Below, piece by piece: positions 56,438 to 64,000 of a stretch of DNA of 64,000 bases. The notes beneath the pieces were generated by a model. The model ran no database searches, was not told the DNA's origin, and saw only the letters and a program-made list of their open reading frames with translations. The stretch comes from Maridesulfovibrio hydrothermalis AM13 = DSM 14728 (lineage in GTDB: Bacteria > Desulfobacterota > Desulfovibrionia > Desulfovibrionales > Desulfovibrionaceae): contig NC_020055.1 of NCBI RefSeq assembly GCF_000331025.1, positions 795,870 to 859,869 on the forward strand. Direction: 5' to 3'. The translations under genes were made by a program, and so were the position numbers. Numbering within the stretch: the stretch's first letter is position 1; every line of letters begins with the position of its first letter.

Positions 56438-56923
56438 TTAATCCAGATCCTTCCAAGCTGTTGTTTTGTCTGCTTCAGCAACTTCGATTTTCTTACCAAC
56501 AACTTCTTTGGGGGTAGCCAATTCAGTTTCAGTGAAGAGAAGCTCGTTGTCGAGATCAGTAGGCTCGGGTTTACCTTCATAAGGTTTGATAGAACCTTCA
56601 GGGGTAGTACGGATGGGGAATTTGAAGCGTTTAACGTTTCCGTTACGGAATTTAACTGTCCACATGATGTCTTCAGCAGAACGCATGGGGATGGATGTAC
56701 CACCCATGGGTGCGAAGTCACCGTAAGGACGTGCTTCTACAGCGCCCTGGGGACAAATTTTTACGCAGGAGTAACACTCCCAGCATGCATCTGGTTCCTG
56801 GTTGTAAGCCCGCATTTCTTCGGGATCCAGGATCATAAGATCGTTAGGGCAGATGTACATACAGGCGGTTTTTTCTCCGCCTTTACAGCCATCACACTTT
56901 TCCGGATTGACAAAGGTCGGCAT
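56438..56923 (-). CDS. aprB: Adenylylsulfate reductase beta subunit AprB
   Basis: 161 residues. Two [4Fe-4S] clusters: CDGCKGGEKTACMYICP (residues 10-26) and CWECYSCVKICPQGAVEARP, then the C-terminal tail that wraps the alpha subunit. Ribosome site AGGAGGACTAGGT before the ATG. First gene of the apr-qmo transcript. Confidence 0.96.
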   Translation of the reverse strand: MPTFVNPEKCDGCKGGEKTACMYICPNDLMILDPEEMRAYNQEPDACWECYSCVKICPQGAVEARPYGDFAPMGGTSIPMRSAEDIMWTVKFRNGNVKRFKFPIRTTPEGSIKPYEGKPEPTDLDNELLFTETELATPKEVVGKKIEVAEADKTTAWKDLD

Positions 56924-57542
56924 ACCTAGTCCTCCTAAAAGGGTTTAATGTTATCAATCACCGACATCCTTAACCATTTATAATCTCGCCTAAAGTTCAA
57001 GGCTCGTGAAATTAGGAACTATCAAGCCTGTCATTAGGTGTCAAGACGAAAGTGAAATTTAGAACAAGCTAATTTCAAAGTCGCTAAATAAACGGTTACG
57101 GAACACCGCTGTCCAAATATTGCTATGATTCTTAACAAGATTCATTACTGACAGCTACACAAGAATGTGTTCCAGCATGAAGAGCTTTTAGTTCATTCTA
57201 CCCTTTATGTGCAAGCCTTTTTTTTAAGATAAAGACACAAAGTTCACAAGAACTATAATCCACTGATTTAACAAGACAATCCACTAGACTTAGCTATGAT
57301 TATCTCTAGATTTTCTTGTAAAGTTGTCTAAATAAATACAGTTTTCCGCCATAAAATAAATACCAACTCGATAGGTAGTCATTTTTAGAGCGCTCAAAAT
57401 CATTAAATTCTCATTGATCTTATAACAATGCTCAACAGCCTCAACTAAGGCCTGCAAACGGCCCATGCTATCATTAAAGATGAATAAACATCTATTTTTC
57501 AACCACATCATCACAACTGCGTATCAACCACCGCTCCTTTCA

Positions 57543-57558
57543 AGTGAAAAAATTCACT
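57543..57558. promoter_or_regulatory. Perfect palindrome upstream of sat
   Basis: AGTGAA-AAAA-TTCACT, the core GTGA-N6-TCAC of Rex and HcpR sites, perfectly symmetric. 20 bp left of the -35 region at 57576. The outer pairs differ from the usual TTGTGA/TCACAA. Confidence 0.5.
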
Positions 57559-57575
57559 GCCTATTAAATTTGGCC

Positions 57576-57593
57576 TTGACATTTCTTTCACAA
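57576..57593 (+). promoter_or_regulatory. Promoter -35 overlapping a Rex-like site upstream of sat
   Basis: TTGACA TTTCTT TCACAA: left half equals a perfect -35 hexamer and differs from the Rex/HcpR half TTGTGA at two positions; right half TCACAA is perfect. CATAAA about 18 bp on is a candidate -10. Repression by occluding the -35 is a reasonable inference. Confidence 0.45.
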
Positions 57594-57818
57594 ACCATTC
57601 ATAAACCCACTAAGCGTTATGGAGATCAGGATGCTGCTGATTAATTCAGTTGTTTTTTCCATAATACTTGGTATAGATATTTCGTTCCGCGAACCACGCT
57701 TCATATTGAAGCGCATGCCTCCTGACTTGTATGTAGAGGCGCAGATTTCATTCTGAAGGTTTTGCGAAAGGTGCAAGGTGTTGAAAAAAAATAATAATTT
57801 CTACAAGGAGACGTAAAC

Positions 57819-59099
57819 ATGTCTAAGCTCGTAGCCCCTCACGGTGGTAAAGGTCTCGTTTGCTGCCTTCTCGAAGGCGCAGAACTCGCTGCTGAACAGA
57901 AGAAAGCTGAAGGCCTCACTAAAATCGAAATTTCCGGCCGTGCTAAGGGCGACCTTATCATGATGGGTTGTGGTGGTTTTTCACCTCTGAACGGTTTCAT
58001 GAGTAAAGCTGACTGGAAAGGCGTTTGCGAAAAATTCCTGATGGCTGACGGCACATTCTGGCCTGTCCCGGTTACTCTCGACACTGACAGCGAAGACGTT
58101 AAAGTCGGTGACGAAATTGCTCTCGTGAATGATGGCGAAGTATACGCTACCATGAAGATCGAAGAGAAATACGAAATGACTGAAGAAGACAAGAAGTGGG
58201 AATGCTACCAGGTCTTCAAAGGTGAAGGCGAAGAATCCGCAGACGACATTTTCTGGAAAACAGCTCTTGAAGATCACCCCGGTGTTCAGATGGTTATGGC
58301 TCAGAAAAAGTACAACATCGCTGGTCCTGTTAAAGTTCTCTCCGAAGGTGAGTACCCTGAGCAGTACAAAGGCGTTTACTTGCGCCCCGCAGAAACTCGT
58401 GCAGCTTTCGAAGAGAAAGGCTGGTCCACAGTTTCCGCTCTCCAGCTCCGTAACCCCATGCACCGCTCTCACGAGTTCCTTGCAAAGATCTCCATCGAAG
58501 TATGTGACGGTTGTCTGATCCACTCCCTGATCGGTAACCTCAAGCCAGGAGACATTCCTGCTGACGTTCGCGTTAAAGCAATTGACACCCTCGTTGAGCA
58601 CTACTTCGTAAAAGACAACGTTATTCAGGCTGGTTACCCTCTCGACATGCGTTACGCCGGTCCTCGTGAAGGCCTGCTCCACGCAACTTTCCGTCAGAAC
58701 TACGGCGTTAACAGAATGCTGATCGGTCGTGACCACGCTGGCGTTGGTGATTTCTACGGTCTGTTCGAAGCTCAGGAAATCTTCGACAAAATCCCTTACG
58801 CAACCGAAGCTTGTCCAGAGCCTGGTAAAGCACTCCTTTGCGAGCCAATGAAAATTGACTGGACCTTCTACTGCTACAAGTGCGACGGCATGGCTTCCCT
58901 GAGAACATGTCCTCACGAAAAAGACCAGCGCGTTATCCTTTCCGGAACCAAACTCCGTAAAGCTCTTTCCGATGGTGCTGAAATCGTTGATCACTTCGGT
59001 CGTGATGAAGTTATCGCACAGCTCCGTGAATACTACGAAGGCCTCACTGAAAAAGTTGAAGTCAAAATGCAGGGCGCAGCTTCCGGCGACGCAATGTAA
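57819..59099 (+). CDS. sat: Sulfate adenylyltransferase (ATP sulfurylase)
   Basis: 426 residues. Activates sulfate with ATP to APS and pyrophosphate. Motifs [24 protein letters not shown] (QxRNPxHxxHE), [14 protein letters not shown] (GRDHAG) and the C-terminal [17 protein letters not shown] Zn-type site with GTKLRKAL. Homo-oligomeric SRB type, no APS kinase domain. Start ATG with AAGGAGACGT upstream. Monocistronic with its own terminator. Confidence 0.97.
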   Translation: MSKLVAPHGGKGLVCCLLEGAELAAEQKKAEGLTKIEISGRAKGDLIMMGCGGFSPLNGFMSKADWKGVCEKFLMADGTFWPVPVTLDTDSEDVKVGDEIALVNDGEVYATMKIEEKYEMTEEDKKWECYQVFKGEGEESADDIFWKTALEDHPGVQMVMAQKKYNIAGPVKVLSEGEYPEQYKGVYLRPAETRAAFEEKGWSTVSALQLRNPMHRSHEFLAKISIEVCDGCLIHSLIGNLKPGDIPADVRVKAIDTLVEHYFVKDNVIQAGYPLDMRYAGPREGLLHATFRQNYGVNRMLIGRDHAGVGDFYGLFEAQEIFDKIPYATEACPEPGKALLCEPMKIDWTFYCYKCDGMASLRTCPHEKDQRVILSGTKLRKALSDGAEIVDHFGRDEVIAQLREYYEGLTEKVEVKMQGAASGDAM

Positions 59100-59126
59100 T
59101 TAAGTAGTTTCACTACTTGCTTATTC

Positions 59127-59163
59127 AGGGGGGGAGGCGGTTACCGCTTCCCCCCTTTTTTTA
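59127..59163 (+). terminator. Terminator of sat
   Basis: GGGGGGAGGCGG TTA CCGCTTCCCCCC then seven Ts; 28 bp after the sat stop. Confidence 0.95.
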
Positions 59164-59292
59164 TTTTAATATTTTTCTTTATTTTCGGGCCGATATAAGC
59201 TTTAATTATTGATTAAGCTTAAGGGGTTGCTCATCAGCCGAAATCAGGCTAGAAAGGCAGACTTCCCTATATTACATTTCAGGAATAAAAAA

Positions 59293-60939
59293 ATGCCCAA
59301 CTATAAAAAATTTGACCGTAACGGTGCTTCCGCACCGCGCAGACCGTCCCTGCTTGATGAAATCAAAGAGCTGGACGCACGCCTTCTTTCCCTAGTATCT
59401 CGCAGAAACTACCTTATGGGTAAAGCTGCATCCAAGAGAAAACAAAAAGGTCTGCCTCTTGCCGACCCGGATATGGAAAGACGAATCTTTGAAACATGGA
59501 AAACTGAGGCTGGAGACAAAAAGTTTGACGTCAAAACTGCGCGCAGAGTTTTTGACCAGCTCAATAATCTGGCCTATGCGACCATCGCAAAACCGGAAAA
59601 CCGCAAACTGTCCACCTACGTGCTCTCTCCTTCACACAGAGCGGTTAATGTAAATTTTGACGGTCCCAGCTCCCTTTTTCAGTCTAAACTTTGGCTTGCC
59701 CTTGCGGCTGCCTGCTCAGCTGATGTGACCCTTTCACCATTATGTGTGAATGATCAGATCACTGAACTTGTTAAAGCTTTTAATCAGGCTGGTGCTCACC
59801 TTTCATGGGACGGCGATACTGTTGAATCCCGTAGCGGAGAGGGCATTGAACTCGAAGATAAGCTTATTTTCGCGGGCAATGATCCCATGACTATGTACCT
59901 TATTATTGCTTTCGGACTTAAAACTCCGGGCAAATTTAAAATAGCCGGTGGTCCGATCCTCAAACAGTATGACTCAAGGCCTATCAGTAAAATCCTCGCT
60001 CCTTTGGGCGCAAGGTTGAATACTCTGGATCTGCAAAGCCACGGACTGCCTGCCCGTCTTGAATGCGGCGGCCGTATGGCCTCCTCCGTTGAGATGCTTG
60101 ATGATACACCGCCTGAATTTGCAGCTGCTCTTGCGCTTGCCGCATGGACATATCCTCAAGGCCTGTCTCTCAGGTTTGCTGAGGACTGGAAAGGCGTTGC
60201 ATTGTTAAAGGAAGTTGTGTCTGTACTTAAAAGCTGTGGTATCAAAGCTGATCTTTCTGAGACTGAGTGCACTGTCAAAGCTACAAAACAGGCTTCCTAC
60301 CCGCAGCAGCCAGAAATAGCCCTCGAACCGGAACTTTGCGCAGCACTGCTTGCAATTCCCGCCTTTGCCGGTGGAAATATGACTATCAACGGGACTTGGC
60401 CTGCCAACTCAACAGCTGCTGCCGACGCAATCAAACTGCTGGCTGGCGGTGGACTCAATGTTGATGTTTCTAAAGACAGCATCAGTGTCAGTAGAGGCGA
60501 ACTTCCTGAAGATATTTCTCTGGATTTCGGTACTGCAACGGACTTATTCCCGATCGGACTTGCACTTGCAATCAACACCCGCAAAGAATCTAAAATTCAG
60601 AATATCGAAGATACTACAATGTTTGAACAGGGCATTGAGCTGCTTGAACGCCTTGGAATCAGATATGAACGCGGAGATAGCGAGCTGACCATTTTCCCCG
60701 GCAGACTGAACTGGGATGAAGCATGGTCTGCACCGACTCCATTCTTCGGAATGGCTCTGGGACAACTGGCATGGTTACGACCGGGTATATCCCTTGAAAA
60801 CCCCGGTGACCTGACTGATCTCTGGCCGCGTTTTTGGACTCTTTACAACAGCCTGCCTGAAATCGATGGACTTAAAGACCCCGAGGCTAAAAATGACGAT
60901 GAAGCAAAATCAAGTAGAAGAAGAATCAAAATCAATTAG
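59293..60939 (+). CDS. Chorismate-mutase-like / EPSP-synthase-like fusion lacking key catalytic residues
   Basis: 548 residues from ATG 59293 (AGGAATAAAAA upstream; the longer frame from 59209 lacks a ribosome site). Residues about 18-95 look like AroQ chorismate mutase (LDEIKELDARLLSLVSRRNY, GLPLADPDMERRIFE). Residues about 105-525 follow the EPSP synthase fold: FDGPSSLFQSKLWLALAA replaces PGDKS-xxxR, FAGNDPMTMYLIIAF replaces GN(S/A)GTxxR, and ATDLFPIGLALA keeps Asp/Phe. The Lys-Ser, R and DHR signatures are not evident. Probably a non-classical or inactive homologue in a complex, not a standard AroA. Confidence 0.72.
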   Translation: MPNYKKFDRNGASAPRRPSLLDEIKELDARLLSLVSRRNYLMGKAASKRKQKGLPLADPDMERRIFETWKTEAGDKKFDVKTARRVFDQLNNLAYATIAKPENRKLSTYVLSPSHRAVNVNFDGPSSLFQSKLWLALAAACSADVTLSPLCVNDQITELVKAFNQAGAHLSWDGDTVESRSGEGIELEDKLIFAGNDPMTMYLIIAFGLKTPGKFKIAGGPILKQYDSRPISKILAPLGARLNTLDLQSHGLPARLECGGRMASSVEMLDDTPPEFAAALALAAWTYPQGLSLRFAEDWKGVALLKEVVSVLKSCGIKADLSETECTVKATKQASYPQQPEIALEPELCAALLAIPAFAGGNMTINGTWPANSTAAADAIKLLAGGGLNVDVSKDSISVSRGELPEDISLDFGTATDLFPIGLALAINTRKESKIQNIEDTTMFEQGIELLERLGIRYERGDSELTIFPGRLNWDEAWSAPTPFFGMALGQLAWLRPGISLENPGDLTDLWPRFWTLYNSLPEIDGLKDPEAKNDDEAKSSRRRIKIN

Positions 60940-61159
60940 TATCCCTGAGCTGGAAGAATTAATAGCGAACTTCAAGAAGGAACTTGAACTTTGCAAGGAG
61001 CGCACAAGGTCGCTTATGGCGCAAGAAAATCCTTCCAAAGGAATCTTTTTTGCCAAGGAAATATTCGAATCTCAGCAGGATAAATTACGGCTGGAAACTG
61101 AAATTGACATTCGACAAAAAAAAATCAACCGAATCCGACTCGGAATGGAAGGAATCTAA
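60893..61159 (+). CDS. Small coiled-coil protein (88 aa)
   Basis: ATG 60893 with an ideal GAGG site (spacing 6); overlaps the fusion gene by 47 bp, so translationally coupled. Product MTMKQNQVEEESKSISIPEL followed by a long helix (EELIANFKKELELCKERTRSLMA) and a second helix (QDKLRLETEIDIRQKKINRI). No known family, no membrane or signal. Probable partner of the upstream fusion protein, from coupling only. Confidence 0.7.
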   Translation: MTMKQNQVEEESKSISIPELEELIANFKKELELCKERTRSLMAQENPSKGIFFAKEIFESQQDKLRLETEIDIRQKKINRIRLGMEGI

Positions 61160-61278
61160 ACTGTTCCCGACTTCATACATGCTTTAGCGGGCAACTCTAT
61201 GAAGTATGAAGGAACTCTTCGTACAACAGGACACTTTGTTTTCAATTTGCTTATAAGCACAATCACTCTGGAGGTATC

Positions 61279-63198
61279 ATGGGTTTAAATATTACTGAGA
61301 AGATCATTTCGGCACACCTTGTTGACGGTAAAATGGAACCGGGCACGGAAATCGGGCTGCGAATTGATCAGACACTAACTCAAGACGCCACCGGCACTAT
61401 GGCTTATCTGCAATTTGAAGCGATGGGCATTGAAAAAGTTCAAACTGAACTTTCTGTAAGTTATGTGGACCACAACACCTTACAGATGGGTTTTCGTAAT
61501 CCCGATGACCATCAATACCTTAGAACTGTTGCAGCAAAACACGGAGTGGTATTCTCTCCCGCCGGAACAGGCATCTGTCACCAGCTTCATCTGGAAAACT
61601 TTGCCAAACCCGGAAAAACTTTGATCGGTTCTGACAGCCACACCCCCACTGCCGGCGGACTGGGTTCTCTGGCAATGGGTGCTGGCGGACTTTCTGTTGC
61701 ACTGGCCATGGCCGGACAGCCTTACTCCATACCCATGCCTAAGGTGGTCAAGGTTGAGCTTTCCGGTAAACTTACCGGATGGGCAACATCAAAAGATATC
61801 ATCCTGCACCTGCTCGGCGAGCTTACTGTCAAAGGCGGCGTAGGCATTGTCTTTGAATTTGGCGGAGAGGGCGTAAAAACTCTTTCTGTTCCTGAACGCG
61901 CTGTTATCACCAATATGGGTGCGGAACTTGGAGCAACAACCTCCATCTTCCCCAGTGACGAAAACACCCGCGATTTCCTCAAAGCGATGGACCGAGTTGA
62001 GGATTACAGCGAACTTGTCGCCGATACCGACGCTACTTATGCTGATACGATAAAGATCGACCTTTCCAAACTTGAACCGCTGGTTGCACAGCCGCATATG
62101 CCAGACCGGGTTGTAACCGTAAAATCTCTTGCAGGACTTAAAGTCAACCAGTCTGCAATCGGTTCCTGTACCAACTCATCATATTCGGACCTCAAAACCA
62201 CCGCACTGATCCTTAAAGATCAACAGCTTCCGCAGGGTGTGGATCTTATGATCTCCCCCGGCTCCAAACAGGTTTTGAAAATGCTTGCTTCTGAAGGATT
62301 TATCGCTCCGCTCCTTGATTCAGGAGCCAGACTGCTGGAATGTACCTGCGGCCCCTGCATAGGCATGGGCGGGTCACCCACATCTGCAGGAGTGAGTGTA
62401 AGAACCTTCAACCGTAACTTTGAAGGACGCAGCGGAACTCAGGATGCCAAGGTTTATCTGGCAAGCCCGCAAACGGCTGCCAAACTGGCTCTTGCAGGCG
62501 AATTTACTGATCCGGCAAGCTGGGGGACTCCGATTGAAAAAATCGATTTCCCTGCTGAGGTTCCTTCAATCCGCCATCTGTTCATTTACCCGCCTGAGAA
62601 TGGGGCTGAGGTCGAACTTGTTCGCGGGCCGAACATTGTCCCGCTGGAATCATTTTCTGCATTGCCAGACGAGATTTCTTCTGAAATCCTCTTGAAAGTA
62701 GGTGATGATATCACAACCGATCACATTCTTCCGGCCGGCGCGCAGATTACTGCTCTGCGCTCCAATATTCCTGCAATCAGCGAATACATTTTCAGCCGGG
62801 TTGATGAAAATTTTGTCAGCCGCATGAAAAATTCTGAAAGCGGAATTATTCTCGGCGGCGAAAACTACGGGCAAGGCTCAAGCCGCGAACACGCTGCTCT
62901 CGGCCCCCGTCATCTGGGTGTTGTTGCTGTCATTGTCAAGTCTATGGCTCGCATTCACAGAGCAAATCTTGTCAATTTTGGCATTCTACCCCTTGTACTC
63001 TCTCAAAAGAGCGATTACGACAGACTATCCGAAGGAAGTCATTTAACTTTAAAAACCACCGAAATCACACCCGGCGGTGAAACCGTGGCAACAACTGCTG
63101 ACGGTCTTCAGATTAAAGTTAAAAATGACCTTTCAGAAAAAGAGCTGGCTATTATCATAGCTGGCGGCCTGCTTAACTATGTAGGCAAGCAATTGTAA
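61279..63198 (+). CDS. Aconitate hydratase
   Basis: 639 residues, aconitase of the TIGR01342-like (putative aconitase) type. Citrate/isocitrate isomerase with a [4Fe-4S] cluster: GSCTNSSYSDLK and ECTCGPCIGMGGSP ligands, SDSHTPTAGGLGSLAMGAGG for substrate, and the swivel domain GGENYGQGSSREHAALGPRHLG. Ribosome site GGAGGTATC before ATG. Part of the incomplete TCA route that sulfate reducers use for biosynthesis. Confidence 0.93.
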   Translation: MGLNITEKIISAHLVDGKMEPGTEIGLRIDQTLTQDATGTMAYLQFEAMGIEKVQTELSVSYVDHNTLQMGFRNPDDHQYLRTVAAKHGVVFSPAGTGICHQLHLENFAKPGKTLIGSDSHTPTAGGLGSLAMGAGGLSVALAMAGQPYSIPMPKVVKVELSGKLTGWATSKDIILHLLGELTVKGGVGIVFEFGGEGVKTLSVPERAVITNMGAELGATTSIFPSDENTRDFLKAMDRVEDYSELVADTDATYADTIKIDLSKLEPLVAQPHMPDRVVTVKSLAGLKVNQSAIGSCTNSSYSDLKTTALILKDQQLPQGVDLMISPGSKQVLKMLASEGFIAPLLDSGARLLECTCGPCIGMGGSPTSAGVSVRTFNRNFEGRSGTQDAKVYLASPQTAAKLALAGEFTDPASWGTPIEKIDFPAEVPSIRHLFIYPPENGAEVELVRGPNIVPLESFSALPDEISSEILLKVGDDITTDHILPAGAQITALRSNIPAISEYIFSRVDENFVSRMKNSESGIILGGENYGQGSSREHAALGPRHLGVVAVIVKSMARIHRANLVNFGILPLVLSQKSDYDRLSEGSHLTLKTTEITPGGETVATTADGLQIKVKNDLSEKELAIIIAGGLLNYVGKQL

Positions 63199-63297
63199 AT
63201 GAGTCCGCAGGGTGTCGGTTGCGTACCGCCGCCCTGCTGATAAAAATAGAATAAACACTGAACGCAGCAAAAGCTGTAAACGGAGAATGAAGAAGTC

Positions 63298-64000
63298 ATG
63301 ATGGACATTCTGCGCCAAAATGCCCAGAACTGGGGTATTAAAATTCTTTTCGCAATCATCATCATTGTCTTTGTATTCGCCTTTGGTATGAGCGGATTCG
63401 AGGGCAACACTGATCCGGTTATCGCCTACGTAAATGATGAGCCGATTCCCACCCGGGAGTTCCAGCAGGTTTACCGCGAAACAGCCGAAGCAATGCGTAC
63501 TCAGAACCCCGGTATCGACTCTGACCAGCTTCAGTCTCCTGACTTTAAAAAAGCTGTGCTGAATCAGATGATCAGCCAGCAGCTTCTTGAAGCGGAAGCA
63601 CAAAGACTCGGTATCGCTGTTTCCAACGGCGAACTGTCATACACCATCAGTACTATTCCCGCTTTTGCTGGAACTGATGGAAAATTTGACCTTACCCGTT
63701 ACCAGAATTTCCTTCAGAGCAGACAGATGTCTGCCGCAACCTTTGAAAGAGATGTCCGCAACAGCAACCTCATTCAAAAATTGCAGCAGTACATAACTCT
63801 ACCTGTCCTCCCTACTGAAGAACAAGCCCGTGAATTGTTTGATACTGCATCTGAAAAAATTCAGATTGATTATGTATACATTTCCGGAGCCGATTTCATT
63901 AAAAAAGCAAAAATCAACGATAAAGCTATTGAAGATTACTACAAGGCTAATCCGGACAAGTTCACTATTCCGGCCCGTGCAGTAATCAAATACATAGCTT
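63298..64000 (+). CDS. PpiD/SurA-like peptidyl-prolyl isomerase (3' partial)
   Basis: Open to the window edge. Starts MMDILRQNAQNWGIKILFAI, one membrane anchor (about residues 13-32), then the SurA_N-type region VIAYVNDEPIPTREFQQVYRE and a helical chaperone domain (LNQMISQQLLEAEAQRLGI, LTRYQNFLQSRQMSAATFERD). This is the PpiD arrangement; the parvulin domain would lie outside. A five-codon frame ATGAAGAAGTCATGA (63287) overlaps the start. Ribosome site GGAGAATG is about 11 bp upstream. Confidence 0.85.
   Translation, partial: MMDILRQNAQNWGIKILFAIIIIVFVFAFGMSGFEGNTDPVIAYVNDEPIPTREFQQVYRETAEAMRTQNPGIDSDQLQSPDFKKAVLNQMISQQLLEAEAQRLGIAVSNGELSYTISTIPAFAGTDGKFDLTRYQNFLQSRQMSAATFERDVRNSNLIQKLQQYITLPVLPTEEQARELFDTASEKIQIDYVYISGADFIKKAKINDKAIEDYYKANPDKFTIPARAVIKYIA

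Larger units (their letters stand above)
56924..57818. other. Divergent intergenic region between aprB and sat
   Basis: About 895 bp without a supported gene. It holds the aprB promoter region on the left, small palindromes (ACACAAGAATGTGT at 57157, AGTTCACAAGAACT at 57241), and two candidate regulatory palindromes near sat (57543, 57576). A 74-codon minus-strand frame at 57290-57514 has no ribosome site. Start of sat has a good AAGGAGACG site. Confidence 0.6.

Noticed and set aside
57290-57514. Minus-strand 74-codon frame between aprB and sat
   Set aside because: Reads somewhat protein-like but has no ribosome site and no family; kept only as intergenic.
57981-58994. 337-codon minus-strand frame in sat
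   Set aside because: Antisense of sat with the same codon-use artefact; no ribosome site or domain.

Overview
The window reads as chromosome of a marine-type sulfate-reducing Desulfovibrionaceae (Desulfovibrio/Maridesulfovibrio-like). The basis is a near-complete dissimilatory sulfate-reduction gene set (sat, aprBA, qmoABCD, dsrMKJOP), a CM/EPSP-synthase-like fusion protein, a TrmD protein carrying a second SPOUT domain, an orphan mannose-family PTS IID component beside HPr and enzyme I, and moderate GC with AT-rich intergenic DNA. No rRNA, tRNA, CRISPR array, transposase or phage gene was seen. The genus is an inference; no search was run.

Layout. 1-3376 (+): tail of a retrograde phospholipid-transport operon (mlaF partial, mlaD, mlaC, mlaA) and a YfcE-like phosphodiesterase. 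3495-10831 (-): a small orphan, marC, secA, a two-gene D-lactate/glycolate oxidase unit and a LysR regulator. 11301-21226 (-): housekeeping block ffh-rpsP-khpA-rimM-trmD-rplS-rnhB-yraN-rsmI, then PTS IID-HPr-EI and smpB. 21501-25678 (+): an OB-fold-like protein, a CCG-domain Fe-S protein, a polytopic membrane protein, then a small orphan and a hotdog thioesterase bracketed by a palindromic repeat. 25702-25934: an intergenic stretch of five consecutive hairpins. sfsA follows on the minus strand. 27093-32684 (+): an RsbRD_N-like protein plus dsrMKJOP. 33003-41792: orphan and flagellum-linked genes (FapA, FliD-like, MotE-like, FliJ), truA, a universal stress protein and two unexplained secreted or Cys-rich proteins. 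41958-48128: larE, a ferredoxin and a branched-chain amino acid ABC transporter. 48733-59099: aprBA-qmoABCD on minus, divergent from sat on plus. 59293-64000 (+): CM/EPSPS-like fusion, a small coiled-coil protein, aconitase, and the start of a PpiD/SurA-like chaperone.

How it works together. Sat activates sulfate to APS, AprBA reduces APS to sulfite, and QmoABC(D) links AprBA to the quinone pool. DsrMKJOP links periplasmic or quinone electrons to the sulfite/DsrC branch; dsrAB and dsrC are not in this window. The LUD/Glc-type oxidase could supply electrons from lactate. Crp/Fnr- or Rex-like palindromes lie upstream of both the dsr operon and sat, suggesting shared redox control.

The least explained items are the five-hairpin element at 25702-25934, the repeated 17-bp palindrome around 24688-25138, the chorismate-mutase/EPSPS-like protein with missing catalytic residues, and two small genes at 10999-11157 and 40396-40560.
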